Assembly (NCBI GenBank): GCA_035356615.1
Contig: DAOQSN010000002.1
Span: 197,654 to 261,653 of the forward strand
Length of the DNA: 64,000 nucleotides
Direction of reading: 5' to 3'
DNA from: JAKQDH01 sp029558835
GTDB taxonomy: Bacteria; Planctomycetota; Phycisphaerae; UBA1845
Position numbers and translations under genes: made by a program. The notes beneath the pieces are model-generated. The model was not told where the DNA came from. It searched no databases and saw only the letters and a program-made list of their open reading frames with translations. Below are positions 44,505 through 52,643 of the stretch, one piece after another. The first letter of the stretch is position 1; each line of letters begins with the position of its first letter.

Positions 44505-44690
44505 ACTTCGCTTCTCAGTGAGCGACCAGCCGGGGGGCCGTTTTCTGATGACACCGCCTCAGACCGGCACCTACCGGACGACCAAGTTGCCCGGTGAACG
44601 AGTCCGCGCGTTCATTCCCCGCCCGCTGCCGTAACCACCGACGCGCGGGTTGGATCAGCCATGAGTGCCGCTCCCGTCGTCACTTCTGGC

Positions 44691-44745
44691 GCAGGGTAAC
44701 CGACTGAGAATCCGTGTATCGGCGGCTCAAGTGGGCCCCTGCCCA
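44691..44745 (+). pseudogene. Degenerate tRNA-Phe 3' remnant
   Basis: GCAGGGTAACCGACTGAGAA continues with TCCGTGTATCGGCGGCTCAA and ends CCCCTGCCCA. About 55 bases align with the anticodon arm, T arm and 3' strand of tRNA-Phe at 17650-17705, with several substitutions. The following 40 bases (GCGAAGCTCAAAGCAGTTCC...) also resemble the sequence after the intact tRNA (GTGAAGCCTGAAGCACTCTC...), so the copied unit extends beyond the tRNA. Confidence 0.7.
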
Positions 44746-44868
44746 GCGAAGCTCAAAGCAGTTCCGAAGCAGTCCGGTGTCACGGGCGGGGCCGCCTCCG
44801 GCTCCGATTGACAGTGCCCGCATGCCCAGTTCCACGCTGCGCGACGCTGTGACCCACGAGGCGTGGAT

Positions 44869-45504
44869 TCACCGGGGTGGCTCACCACTTCCCTGCTTGC
44901 GCTCACTGTGTTGGGTTGCTGGCTCGACCTCCGTTGCGTGCCGGCGCAATTGTTCTATCTGCGCGTACAATCGCTCCGCCACGAGCGCATCGAGACCGCA
45001 CGGGACCACGTGCAACCAAGGGCTCCCCGTCCGGAACAGGACCAGTCCCCATTGTCTCTTTGAACTGCCCCGCAGCCTCACGCCTTTGATCTCACTCCAC
45101 GGGCACACGTCGACAATCCGACCCGCACGAATCCCGGTGACTCCATCTGTTCGGAAGGCGACCGTGCAAGCCCACCAGTATCGATAATAGAGAGACATGA
45201 ACAGAGCGACAAGCACAACTACCGATGCAATCGGCGCCACCGCGCGTCCGGGGAGCACGTGGAAGTACACACCCGCCGCCACCACTACGAACACCGCAAT
45301 CGCGCGGTACAGACGCAGCCGGCGCAGCGGATTCGCCACGATCACAGTGCAATCCTCCAGGCTGAATGGCGCGCCGCGCTCGGGGCAACGCAGTTGCTCG
45401 TGGCTGCCCGCCAGCGAGTACCCACAGCAGGCGCAGGTCGAAATCGGCGGTAGTTCCACGCTGGCAGCGTTATCCTCGCTTCTTGCACCCAATGCCGCGC
45501 TCAT
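44869..45504 (-). CDS. Membrane protein with damaged zinc ribbon
   Basis: 211 residues. N-terminal ribbon: CACCGYSLAG forms the first knuckle, but the second reads RCPERGAPF, with Arg where CPEC is expected, so one zinc ligand is missing. Two membrane helices follow (AIAVFVVVAAGVYFHVL and IASVVVLVALFMSLYY, about residues 68-108). A PH-like C-terminal domain (GRIVDVCPWSEIKGVRL, RQWGLVLFRTGSPWLHVV) suggests a membrane-associated protein of planctomycete type, function unknown. A truncated paralogue covering only the ribbon lies at 46702-46887 with the opposite knuckle damaged. Confidence 0.7.
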   Translation of the reverse strand: MSAALGARSEDNAASVELPPISTCACCGYSLAGSHEQLRCPERGAPFSLEDCTVIVANPLRRLRLYRAIAVFVVVAAGVYFHVLPGRAVAPIASVVVLVALFMSLYYRYWWACTVAFRTDGVTGIRAGRIVDVCPWSEIKGVRLRGSSKRQWGLVLFRTGSPWLHVVPCGLDALVAERLYAQIEQLRRHATEVEPATQHSERKQGSGEPPR

Positions 45505-46064
45505 CGCGCTATCAGTGCCGGGACTCAGCCCCGCGGGTCACCCTGTGCACCGCTTGGGATCTCTGACCCACGCCCGGCCTGGCAGGAAGAGGCTCGGACG
45601 AAGCTGAAACCGGCCGCCAGCGCGCTTCTCAGCCGCTCTCTTCCCGAAGAAGCCGGAGACTTGTAGGACGGTTGCTCGCGTTGCGCGAGTCGCTGGTGAC
45701 CACAGCCCGTTCCGCAGCCCTGCGACCGCCCACCCCAACCCTGTCCGCCGACCCTAATGTGCCCAGCTGCCTGATGTTGCTCGAAGGTAGTGACACGGTG
45801 TCGACGCCCCCGGGTGTTTGTAATAACCGTCTGCACGTGACCAGGCTCGCGGAGACAGGCCGGGATGTAGAAGGTGCTTGTAGTCTGTCCCGCCATCGAG
45901 TAGCCTCCCCGTGTCAGCCGGGTGGTTGCCCAACGCAGGCCGGGTTGCGGCATCGCGCCTGTAGGGAGAAGGCGTGCGATGCTCCGTGCGCGATATGCGC
46001 CCGCGGGACCAGGGCTCTGCACCTGGGGGTTGTACCACCGCTGGTGGTTGGCACGGAGTAGACG
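45505..46064. other. Intergenic region with no recognisable gene
   Basis: 560 bases. A minus-strand frame is open through much of it and into the next gene, but its composition (Arg/Gly/Pro/His-rich, no motifs) argues against coding. Nothing else seen. Confidence 0.4.
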
Positions 46065-46550
46065 ATGTTCTCTGAATACGATAACAGCCAGGTGCGCATG
46101 TGGATCGCAGACGCCTCGGTTGTTCATCTGAAGGCGGGCGGTACCCACGATGACGGGGTGAAGCTCACGCCGGAGCAAGCCCGTGCGGTGTCCAGGGACT
46201 TGCTGGAGTTGTCCATCCAACTGGAATACGGTGAGAAAGCCAATCCGGACTGGTTCCGGGTCCCGATGCAGTACCTTCGTATTTACGCCGAGCCGGAGCC
46301 CCAATCCGAACACGCTAAGGACTGCGGAGGCGCCTATGTGGCTTGCTGGATCAAGGAACAGACTAGGCCTAATGCGCTGCATATTGCCAAGGGGTATATA
46401 CAGGAGGATGGTTGGCGTTACGTTTGTCTGGAAGAGCAGTGCCCAGTCCGTCGGGCAGATTATGAGGGAGACGAACGCCTCGAATATTACGACCAAGCGG
46501 TTATCGATGAGCACGTGTTTATAGTCCACACGTTCCCGCCGGAGGCATAA
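46065..46550 (+). CDS. Unknown acidic protein with atypical base composition
   Basis: 161 residues; GGAG lies upstream of the ATG. No signal peptide or membrane segment. Well-ordered acidic sequence: VKLTPEQARAVSRDLLELS, FRVPMQYLRIYAEPEPQSE, GGAYVACWIKEQ, GYIQEDGWRYVCLEEQCPVR. I do not recognise the family. Third codon positions are visibly less GC-rich than in neighbouring genes, which suggests recent arrival. It lies between repeated zinc-ribbon gene copies in a region of duplicated fragments. Confidence 0.6.
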   Translation: MFSEYDNSQVRMWIADASVVHLKAGGTHDDGVKLTPEQARAVSRDLLELSIQLEYGEKANPDWFRVPMQYLRIYAEPEPQSEHAKDCGGAYVACWIKEQTRPNALHIAKGYIQEDGWRYVCLEEQCPVRRADYEGDERLEYYDQAVIDEHVFIVHTFPPEA

Positions 46551-46701
46551 CAAGCCGGACAGTGTCCCCATTGGCCGGTCGTTCATTTTGGCCGGCGCCC
46601 TGGTCCTGGAGGTCGTGTCAATTCAGCGCGCAACGCAGCGGGAGGAACCACGTTCAGGGAATGTGGTCTTCATCGGCCGTACTTTCGCGGCACGGCTGTT
46701 G

Positions 46702-46887
46702 CTACCTTGCTGGGTTCTCCACGACGACAGTGCAGTCGTCGAGGCTGAATGGCATACTACACTCGGGACAGCGCAGTTGCTCGTAGCTGCCGCCCAACGA
46801 GTACCCACAGTAGGCGCGGGTCGAAATCGGCGACAGCTCCACCCTGGCGAAGTCATGTTCGCTGCTCACGACCACCGCTTCAGTCAT
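46702..46887 (-). pseudogene. Truncated zinc-ribbon paralogue of 44869-45504
   Basis: 61 residues from ATG at 46887. Residues ~15-60 match the N-terminus of the membrane protein at 44869 (VELSPISTRAYCGYSLGGSY, EQLRCPECSMPFSLDDCTVV). Here the second knuckle CPEC is intact but the first has Arg in place of the first Cys (RAYCGY). A stop follows ENPAR, where the full-length protein continues into its membrane helices. A remnant of duplication is more likely than a functional gene. Confidence 0.65.
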
Positions 46888-46996
46888 CCCGCCGCAACCG
46901 CTCGCGGTCGCAGGCTACGCCGCGCGTTGGGGGCCACTTCGCATTCCGCCCGCCGCGCGACAGGTGCGCCAGAACCATCGCCAGCGCAGAGCTGGT

Positions 46997-48637
46997 CTAT
47001 AGATACGGCGAAAACAGCTTCACCGTCCCGTCGCGGATGCGACGCCAGGGCGGACGGGAGTCCATTTGTTCGAGCGTCACCGGTTCCGACGCGGCGGCCA
47101 GGGCGTCCATCCACGTGCCAAGCTGTTGCGCGAGCTGCACGTCGTAGGCCTCGACGTTGAACTCGAAGTTGAGCCGAAAGCTGCGGCGGTCCAGGTTGGC
47201 CGAGCCCAGCAGCGTCCAGCGGTCATCGACGATCATCAGTTTGGTGTGCACAAACGGCGGCGGCCGGCGACGAATGTGTACGCCGTGCTCCAGAAGCTGC
47301 CACAGGTACGCATCGGCCGCCCAGCGCATGAACGGGCGATCCACCAGACCCGGCAGCAGCAGCGTGATGCGCACGCCGCGCAGCGCGGCCAGCACCATCG
47401 CGGAAATCAAGGCGGAGGTCGGCACGAAATACGGCGTGGCAATACGCACGCTGTCGCGGGCGGCGCCCAAGGCGGCCTGCATAATCCAATGAATGGTCTC
47501 GAAGTCCTCGTCGGGCCCGCTGGAAATGCCGCGACACAGAGCCGGCCCGCCGGGTGCCAGTGGCGGAAAGTAAGCATCGCCCGTCAGCACCTCACCGGTG
47601 ACCAGTGCCCAGTCCTCGACGAACGTGTGTTGCAGCTCGGCCACCACCGGGCCGGTGAGCTGGAAGTGCAGGTCCTCGACGCGACGACTTGCCGGGAGCC
47701 CGGAGGCCCCGAACGTCGCCCCCCTCACCCTACCCTCTCCCCCGGGGGGGAGAGGGGTGACATCCGTGGGCTGCCCCCTCACCGCGTCCGGTCCGCCGGG
47801 TGCAATCGACAATCGACAATCGACAATTGCTGGGGCGTCAGCCCCCTCACCCTGCCCTCTCCCTCCGGGGGGGAGAGGGGGCCTAGACGGTGTGCCCAGC
47901 AGGTGCCGGGCGGAGATGTTCATCCCGCCGGTGAAGCCGACCCGGCCATCCACCACAAGAATCTTGCGGTGGTTCCGCAGGTTGATCCGCAAACGCCCGA
48001 ACGGAAAACGCAACGGAAAGAACGCCGCCACCTCCGCCCCTGACTTCAGCAGTAAACGTCCCATGCGCGAACCGTTGCCCAACGCGCCGATCCCATCGAC
48101 CAGCACGTGCACGCGCACACCGCGTCGGGCGGCCGCCTCCAATGCGGCAACAAAGCTGTGCCCGACCTCGTCCCAATCGAAGATGTAGCTGGCGAGCGTA
48201 ACAGAGTGTTCGGCGTGCTCGATGGCGGCCAGCATGCGCGGATACGCCTGCTCGCCGGCGTGCAAGGGTTCGACGGCGTTGCCCGGCAGTAGCGGCAGGC
48301 GCGTGACGCGTTCCGCCGCCCGGCGCAGCGGCGCCAGGTGCCCCACCACTTCCGGAGCCGTTTGCTCCCAGTCCGGCACGTCGATGCACAGCGGCGCGAC
48401 GAAGTCGCGACCCCGATGCCCGCGCTGGCGCACGGCCTGTCGTTCGAGCCGGTTGACGCCGAAGACCCAATACAACCAGGGCCCCGCCAGTGGCAGGGCC
48501 CAGCTCAAGATCATCCAGATGGCCGCGCTGCGCGAGTCGCGCTTGTACATGATCGCGTGAGCGGCCGCGATGCTCGCCGCCGCCACCCAGGCGCCAACGA
48601 ACACCCCCACCGTCAGCCACGTCGACCACGCCAGCAT
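46997..48637 (-). CDS. cls: Cardiolipin synthase (phospholipase D family) with in-frame repeat insertion
   Basis: 546 residues from ATG at 48637. Two N-terminal membrane helices (residues ~5-28 and 38-60), then two phospholipase D HKD motifs: NHRKILVVDGRVGFTGG (H223, K225, D230) and VHTKLMIVDDRWTLLGSAN (H464, K466, D471). The enzyme joins phosphatidylglycerol-type lipids into cardiolipin at the inner membrane. Between GMNISARHLLG and RVEDLHFQLTGPVV, residues ~249-316 are an insertion rich in PPGGRGQGEG and PPGGEGRVRG. These are translated copies of the REP-like hairpins. The reading frame is kept and both HKD motifs are intact, so the enzyme may work with an extra surface loop. The 3' end recurs as fragments at 37853 and 43808. 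Confidence 0.9.
   Translation of the reverse strand: MLAWSTWLTVGVFVGAWVAAASIAAAHAIMYKRDSRSAAIWMILSWALPLAGPWLYWVFGVNRLERQAVRQRGHRGRDFVAPLCIDVPDWEQTAPEVVGHLAPLRRAAERVTRLPLLPGNAVEPLHAGEQAYPRMLAAIEHAEHSVTLASYIFDWDEVGHSFVAALEAAARRGVRVHVLVDGIGALGNGSRMGRLLLKSGAEVAAFFPLRFPFGRLRINLRNHRKILVVDGRVGFTGGMNISARHLLGTPSRPPLPPGGRGQGEGADAPAIVDCRLSIAPGGPDAVRGQPTDVTPLPPGGEGRVRGATFGASGLPASRRVEDLHFQLTGPVVAELQHTFVEDWALVTGEVLTGDAYFPPLAPGGPALCRGISSGPDEDFETIHWIMQAALGAARDSVRIATPYFVPTSALISAMVLAALRGVRITLLLPGLVDRPFMRWAADAYLWQLLEHGVHIRRRPPPFVHTKLMIVDDRWTLLGSANLDRRSFRLNFEFNVEAYDVQLAQQLGTWMDALAAASEPVTLEQMDSRPPWRRIRDGTVKLFSPYL
47700..47885. repeat. Two REP-like hairpins inside the cls coding region
   Basis: CCCCTCACCCTACCCTCTCC with GGGGGGGAGAGGGG, then CCCCTCACCCTGCCCTCTCC with GGGGGGGAGAGGGG, about 125 bases apart. 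Between them is a microrepeat, three copies of CAATCGACA (about 47803-47826). Same class as 13556-13596. Together with flanks they code residues ~249-316 of cls. Confidence 0.8.
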
Positions 48638-48668
48638 GCGCGTGGTTTCCCCGCAAGCGGCCGACCGG

Positions 48669-49280
48669 TCAAGAGCCCCGCCGGTGCCGCATCCGCCGGG
48701 CAACCAATCCCACCCCGCCCAGCAGCAGGACCAGCGTTCCCGGCTCGGGAGCGTGGGCGAAGAACGTCAGATCGTCGAGCCCGTACCAGCCGCCGCCGCT
48801 GACCACCGGAACCGCCTCCACCACAAGGCGGTCCACGGAGTCAAAGCCGATGGCGAGCCACTGCGGCTCGGCGCTGATGCCCTCGAGCCACGGCGTGGTG
48901 CCCACTTCTGCCCCGTTGCGGTAGGCGTGTACACGGACGGCCGGGGTCCACGCCGTTGGGTGCCCCTGCCCGCTGAAGTACGCGCCCTCGATGTTGGCCA
49001 GGTGTGCGAACGCCAGGCCAAGCTGCGTGTCGCCGTAACAGTTGATCAGATTGCGTTGCCCGGAGGCGGGGTAGTTGCCGTTCGGACTGCTCGGCGTCAT
49101 CCAGTAACCGATGCGACCCAGGTAACCTCCGCTCCCGAACTCCCACGAGATGTCGCCGTAGGTCGTGCCGGACAGCACCTCACCGTATTCAAGGTCCTCG
49201 AAGTCGAGTACGACCAGCCCGGCCTCCGCGGGCAGCCCCATGAGTCCTCCGAGGAGCGCCGCCCAAAGCCAGCGGTTCAT
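48669..49280 (-). CDS. PEP-CTERM secreted protein
   Basis: 203 residues; GAGGAGGGG precedes the ATG at 49280. Signal peptide MNRWLWAALLGGLMGLPAEA. The mature part is a single beta-sandwich-like domain (LVVLDFEDLEYGEVLSGTTY, VRVHAYRNGAEVGTTPW, WLAIGFDSVDRLVVEAV, WYGLDDLTFFA) of the kind common in PEP-CTERM ectodomains. C-terminal sorting signal PEPGTLVLLLGGVGLVARRM plus basic residues. Its stop is 31 bases before the cls start on the same strand, so cls may be co-transcribed with it. Specific role unknown. Confidence 0.85.
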   Translation of the reverse strand: MNRWLWAALLGGLMGLPAEAGLVVLDFEDLEYGEVLSGTTYGDISWEFGSGGYLGRIGYWMTPSSPNGNYPASGQRNLINCYGDTQLGLAFAHLANIEGAYFSGQGHPTAWTPAVRVHAYRNGAEVGTTPWLEGISAEPQWLAIGFDSVDRLVVEAVPVVSGGGWYGLDDLTFFAHAPEPGTLVLLLGGVGLVARRMRHRRGS

Positions 49281-49869
49281 GGTGCCCCTCCTCTCGCGTT
49301 TGCCACCGATGCCCGGGTCACATAACCCCAGGCCCTTTTGCCCCCAGCGTGGAATGTCTCCTTTGGACTCGTCCGAAGACTTCCACCCCCGCTCGGCTGC
49401 ACATGACTGGCTGCACGACCAGCTAGGCCGCGCCAGCCCCGTCAAAGCGAGCCCTTGATTGCGCTGTCGAGCCGTGCTCAGCAAAGCGACCATGCACAGT
49501 CGTTAGGCTCGACACAACCGATCATCACACTCCTTTTTGCTTTCAAAACCCCAGCATGACACAGCCTATATTTTCTCTCCACCGATAAAATAGCATAACC
49601 ACGAAGAGTTGGCAAACATAAATCGGACGATTGTTGGTTATCGGTCGTCGACCAATGGGCACCGAGCAGCTTTGTAGCGTGGCGGTAGCGGCGCTGCGGG
49701 CGCAGTCGCCGCCGGTAGAAGCCTACGCAACAGGACGCGCCCCCACTTCAGCCCCGGGCAACCCGCCGCTGGGGGGGGAAGGGAAGGAGGTGCGACGGGG
49801 TCGGCACCGCGAAGCTGGTCCGGCCCGCGGTGGGGCGGACCTTGCCTGGACTCGGGCACCCCGGCGGGG
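49281..49869. other. Intergenic region with AT-rich island
   Basis: 589 bases without a supported gene. From about 49520 to 49625 the sequence becomes strikingly AT-rich (CCTATATTTTCTCTCC, GATAAAATAGCATAACC), unlike the rest of the window. A possible minus-strand promoter lies in it. Confidence 0.5.
49587..49615 (-). promoter_or_regulatory. Possible promoter TTGCCA-17-TATTTT for PEP-CTERM/cls genes
   Basis: Minus strand: TTGCCA (49610-49615), 17 bases, TATTTT (49587-49592). It lies in the AT-rich island upstream of the PEP-CTERM gene, about 300 bases from its start. Confidence 0.35.
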
Positions 49870-50178
49870 TCACTTCTCGTGTGAGTCGAACCACTCGCGG
49901 GTGTTGGCGTCGATCCATTGCTTCCGCGCGACCTGCCCTTCCTGATCGAAGTCGATCAAGACCGTCACGCCGCGGTCGTGACGTTCAAAGAACCACTGGC
50001 TGCCGAGTTGCTCGGTCGGCTCGCCGAGCAGGTCGGCCACCTGGGCCTGGGTCGTCATGTGCTGCTGGACCATGTCAAACCGCTCTCGGGTGAGCTTGTC
50101 CTTAGCACAGCCGGCCAAGGCCAGCACGCAGGCGGTCAGGAACAGGCACAAAGAAGCGTGTAGCGTCGAACGCATCAT
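49870..50178 (-). CDS. Small lipoprotein with SmpA/BamE-like motif
   Basis: 102 residues; CAGGAGACATC precedes the ATG at 50178. Lipoprotein signal with lipobox LAGC (VLALAGCAKD), so the mature protein starts at Cys and is lipid-anchored. The following FDMVQQHMTTQAQVADLLGE then PTEQ is the typical start of the SmpA/OmlA (BamE) fold. The rest (WFFERHDRGVTVLIDFDQEG) fits its beta strands. BamE-like proteins support outer-membrane protein assembly; whether this one does so is not known. Confidence 0.7.
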   Translation of the reverse strand: MMRSTLHASLCLFLTACVLALAGCAKDKLTRERFDMVQQHMTTQAQVADLLGEPTEQLGSQWFFERHDRGVTVLIDFDQEGQVARKQWIDANTREWFDSHEK

Positions 50179-50419
50179 GATGTCTCCTGATCTGGGTACC
50201 TTCACGGCGGGGAGGATAACATACGCGATGGGGGCTGCCCAGCGGGGGTGGGCGGGCCAGGTGGCGTTGGAGTCCGGGTAGCACGCTGTTGGCGGATGGT
50301 AAGGTTGTGTCAGGCGGCCGAACCCGCCCGGCCGGATGGCGTAGACTCAGCAGCCGGGCAAGGGGCCTCGGCGGGGGGGCCGCCGTCAGGACTCGGGAAC
50401 CGGCTACGGGAGGACGGCG

Positions 50420-51127
50420 ATGGCACAGCCACGGGGGACGGTACGGTCTTGGGGGCGGCGCTTCTGGCACAACTGGGGCAAGCCGCTGCTGGTGGTGGCC
50501 ATCGTCCTGGGGTCGTTCCGCTCGGCCGTGGCGGACTGGAACGACGTACCGACGGGGTCAATGAAGCCGACGATCCTGGAAGGTGATCGCATCCTCGTTA
50601 ACAAGCTCGCCTATGACCTGAAGGTGCCGTTCACGACGTGGCATCTCGCACGCTGGGGGGATCCGCAGCGCGGGGACGTGGTGGTGCTGTTTGAGCCGGA
50701 CAGCGGGCGGCGCCTCGTCAAGCGTGTCATCGGCCTGCCGGGGGACAGTATTGCGCTGGAGAACAACCGCCTGGTGCTTAACGGCGAAGCAGCGCCGTAT
50801 GGTCGCCTGGCCCAGGACGTACTCGAGGACCTGGACCCGGCCGAGCGTGCGAAGCACGTGTGCGCCGAGGAGACGTTGGGCGGTCGCGGGCATCCGGTGA
50901 TGGCCACGCCGGGGGTGTTGGCACCGCGCAGTTTCGGGCCGCTCACGGTGCCGGCCGGGCATTACTTCGTCATGGGCGACAACCGCGACGAGAGCCGGGA
51001 TTCGCGTTACTTCGGGTTCGTGCCGCGCAACCGGATCGTCGGCCGCGCCCGCGCGATCGCACTCTCCTTTGATCCCCAGCACTACTACCTGCCTCGTTGG
51101 GAGCGATTCTGCACCCCGCTGCCGTAG
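50420..51127 (+). CDS. lepB: Signal peptidase I
   Basis: 235 residues; GGGAGGAC precedes the ATG. One N-terminal membrane helix (KPLLVVAIVLGSFRSAVA, residues ~21-38). Catalytic serine in VPTGSMKPTI (Ser47) and lysine in LVKRVIGLPGD (Lys101), with the conserved GDNRDESRDSRYFGFVPRNRIVGRA-type box near residue 190 (GDNRDESRDSRYFG). It cleaves signal peptides of exported proteins, of which this window has many. Length is within the family range. It stands alone, flanked by intergenic gaps. Confidence 0.93.
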   Translation: MAQPRGTVRSWGRRFWHNWGKPLLVVAIVLGSFRSAVADWNDVPTGSMKPTILEGDRILVNKLAYDLKVPFTTWHLARWGDPQRGDVVVLFEPDSGRRLVKRVIGLPGDSIALENNRLVLNGEAAPYGRLAQDVLEDLDPAERAKHVCAEETLGGRGHPVMATPGVLAPRSFGPLTVPAGHYFVMGDNRDESRDSRYFGFVPRNRIVGRARAIALSFDPQHYYLPRWERFCTPLP

Positions 51128-51613
51128 ACGCCAAGGCCGATGGGGGGTTGGGCCCGAGGCTGCCGAGCCCGTCGATACCCGTCGGCGCGCGGGAGCGAGG
51201 GCAGGCGCAGGTGTGCCTCCCGGCTCCCGGTGGGGTGTGGGCCCGGGCGGGCTCTGTCGTCCGCCCCGAGGAGCGCCTTTCACCGGGCGAAGGCACGCCG
51301 CGACCGTCAGTGGCTCGTTGACGCGGGGCGCCATTCTCTCGTACCGGTGGCGTCCAGGTTGCCTGAAAGCACGTGGACACGGGCGCCGCAGAACGGGGAG
51401 CGATAACTTGCGTCGCCCCGGGGGGCAAGTCGCTGCCCCGGGACAGTCTTCCCAGGTCACATTCAGTTGACCGATCAACCCGTGGAGCAGGCCCGCCGAT
51501 AGGTTGGAGAGTCGGGGCGCGCGCCGGCGTCTGAGCCGGCACCCATTGGGAAGCGCGCGGGGAGGAGGGGCACAACCCCCAAGAGACGTTGCCCCTATCC
51601 GGAGATCCAGACC
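51128..51613. other. Intergenic region after lepB
   Basis: 486 bases; only a CCCCGGGG-type palindrome near 51415-51440 and GC-rich filler. No gene seen. Confidence 0.4.
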
Positions 51614-52108
51614 ATGAGCGGCCCCGCAACCTGCAAACCAGTGGAAACCGAGCAGGAGGCGCCGGTGGCGCAGCCGCCGGCGAGCGAGTTCGATACGTCC
51701 GAGGCGCAGGCCCAAGCGCCGCTTGAGTCCGCATCGCAGGAAGAACCGGTAGCGGTGGACCGGCGGGCGCAGGGGGGACGCCGCCGCAGCAGTGAACGAC
51801 GCAGCGGGGTCGAGCGCCGGACCGGCATGGACCGCCGGCGCGGGCCGGGCCGCCGGCGGGGGGAGGTGCGCCGGGCGGCCGAGGAGGGCGAAATCACCGG
51901 GGAACTGCTCGAGTTCATCATGGCCCTCGACGAGTACAAGCGTATCAACGAGCGGCCGTTTCCGAGCTGGTCGGAAGTCTTCGAGATCATTCAGTACCTG
52001 GGCTACCGCAAGGTCGCCCCGCGGGCCGGGCACATCAACACCGCCAGCAGCGCGGAAGTGTTGGCGTCCGACCAGCACGTCATCCGGAAGGACCAGCCGG
52101 GTACCTGA
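51614..52108 (+). CDS. Unknown protein with RR-repeat linker
   Basis: 164 residues. N-terminal ~47 residues are acidic, Ala/Pro/Glu-rich and probably disordered. Residues ~48-88 are a run of five to seven short repeats with two arginines every seven residues (RRSGVERRTGMDRRRGPGRR), a highly basic coil. The C-terminal ~70 residues form a compact helical domain (ITGELLEFIMALDEYKRINE, FPSWSEVFEIIQYLGYRKV). The ATG follows CCGGAGATCCAGACC. I do not recognise a family for the domain. Charge segregation suggests nucleic-acid or membrane-surface binding through the basic repeat, as an inference. Confidence 0.6.
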   Translation: MSGPATCKPVETEQEAPVAQPPASEFDTSEAQAQAPLESASQEEPVAVDRRAQGGRRRSSERRSGVERRTGMDRRRGPGRRRGEVRRAAEEGEITGELLEFIMALDEYKRINERPFPSWSEVFEIIQYLGYRKVAPRAGHINTASSAEVLASDQHVIRKDQPGT

Positions 52109-52168
52109 CAACCCGCCGAGGTGCTCTCTACCAGCCTACCCGAACGTGCGCTGCCGGTGCCGACACGC

Positions 52169-52196
52169 CCGCTCCCTGACGGTCGCGGCTCGGATC
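52169..52196. repeat. Family D repeat, copy 4
   Basis: CCGCTCCCTGACGGTCGCGG followed by CTCGGATC; inverted relative to 4909-4936. Confidence 0.55.
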
Positions 52197-52499
52197 ATCG
52201 GCACCGTTTCTTCGACACGGACTTGAGTAACAAGGACGCGGCGATCCGTCCGCCGCCCCGCCCGTCGCGCGTTCTCCGGTCACCTGCGCCCGCAGAGCAC
52301 GTAGACCCCCCGCCAGGCGCGGTGCTTGCCGACCAGCCCCCATCTTCGTATGGTGCAGCTCGTCTGAACCACGGAGATATGGGGAACGCACCGCCCGGAT
52401 CGAGGTCCGAGGCGGGGGCGCCAGATAGGACGACGCAGAAGGGAAGACCGGAGGGAGACCCGCCCCAGCCGGAGGCACCCGCCTCCCGGCAGCCAGGCA

Positions 52500-52611
52500 G
52501 GCCTGCTGATGCCGACGGTAGCGTCGGTCGCGGCAGAGAGCATGGCGGCGCTGCGCTTGGCCGTGCCACCCCACACCGCCGGTCGGTTTCCCCGCCAAGT
52601 GGAGCTACTTA
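52500..52611. repeat. Palindromic repeat, family B, copy 4
   Basis: GAGCATGGCGGCGCTGCGCT then TGGCCGTGCCACCCCACACC, CCGGTCGGTTTCCCCGCCAA and GTGGAGCTAC. The right end GTGGAGCTAC is repeated in inverted form at 53590 (GTAGCTCCAC), so the two bracket pyrF. Confidence 0.6.
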
Positions 52612-52643
52612 ATCCCCAGCCCGGTCTTTGGGAGAGGAAACCG

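Larger units (their letters stand above)
43794..44868. other. Repeat-rich intergenic region with cls and tRNA remnants
   Basis: About 1.1 kb without an intact gene. Holds a cls 3'-end copy, three hairpin-type repeats and a tRNA-Phe remnant, all listed separately. Confidence 0.6.
52109..52643. other. Repeat-containing region upstream of pyrF
   Basis: 535 bases with a family D copy (52169-52196) and a family B copy (52500-52611). No gene supported. Confidence 0.5.

Noticed and set aside
45525..46586. 353-codon minus-strand frame
   Set aside because: Composition is low-complexity and it runs across the better plus-strand gene at 46065.
49631..49945. 104-codon plus-strand frame
   Set aside because: No motif, no ribosome site, and it overlaps the well-supported lipoprotein gene on the other strand.
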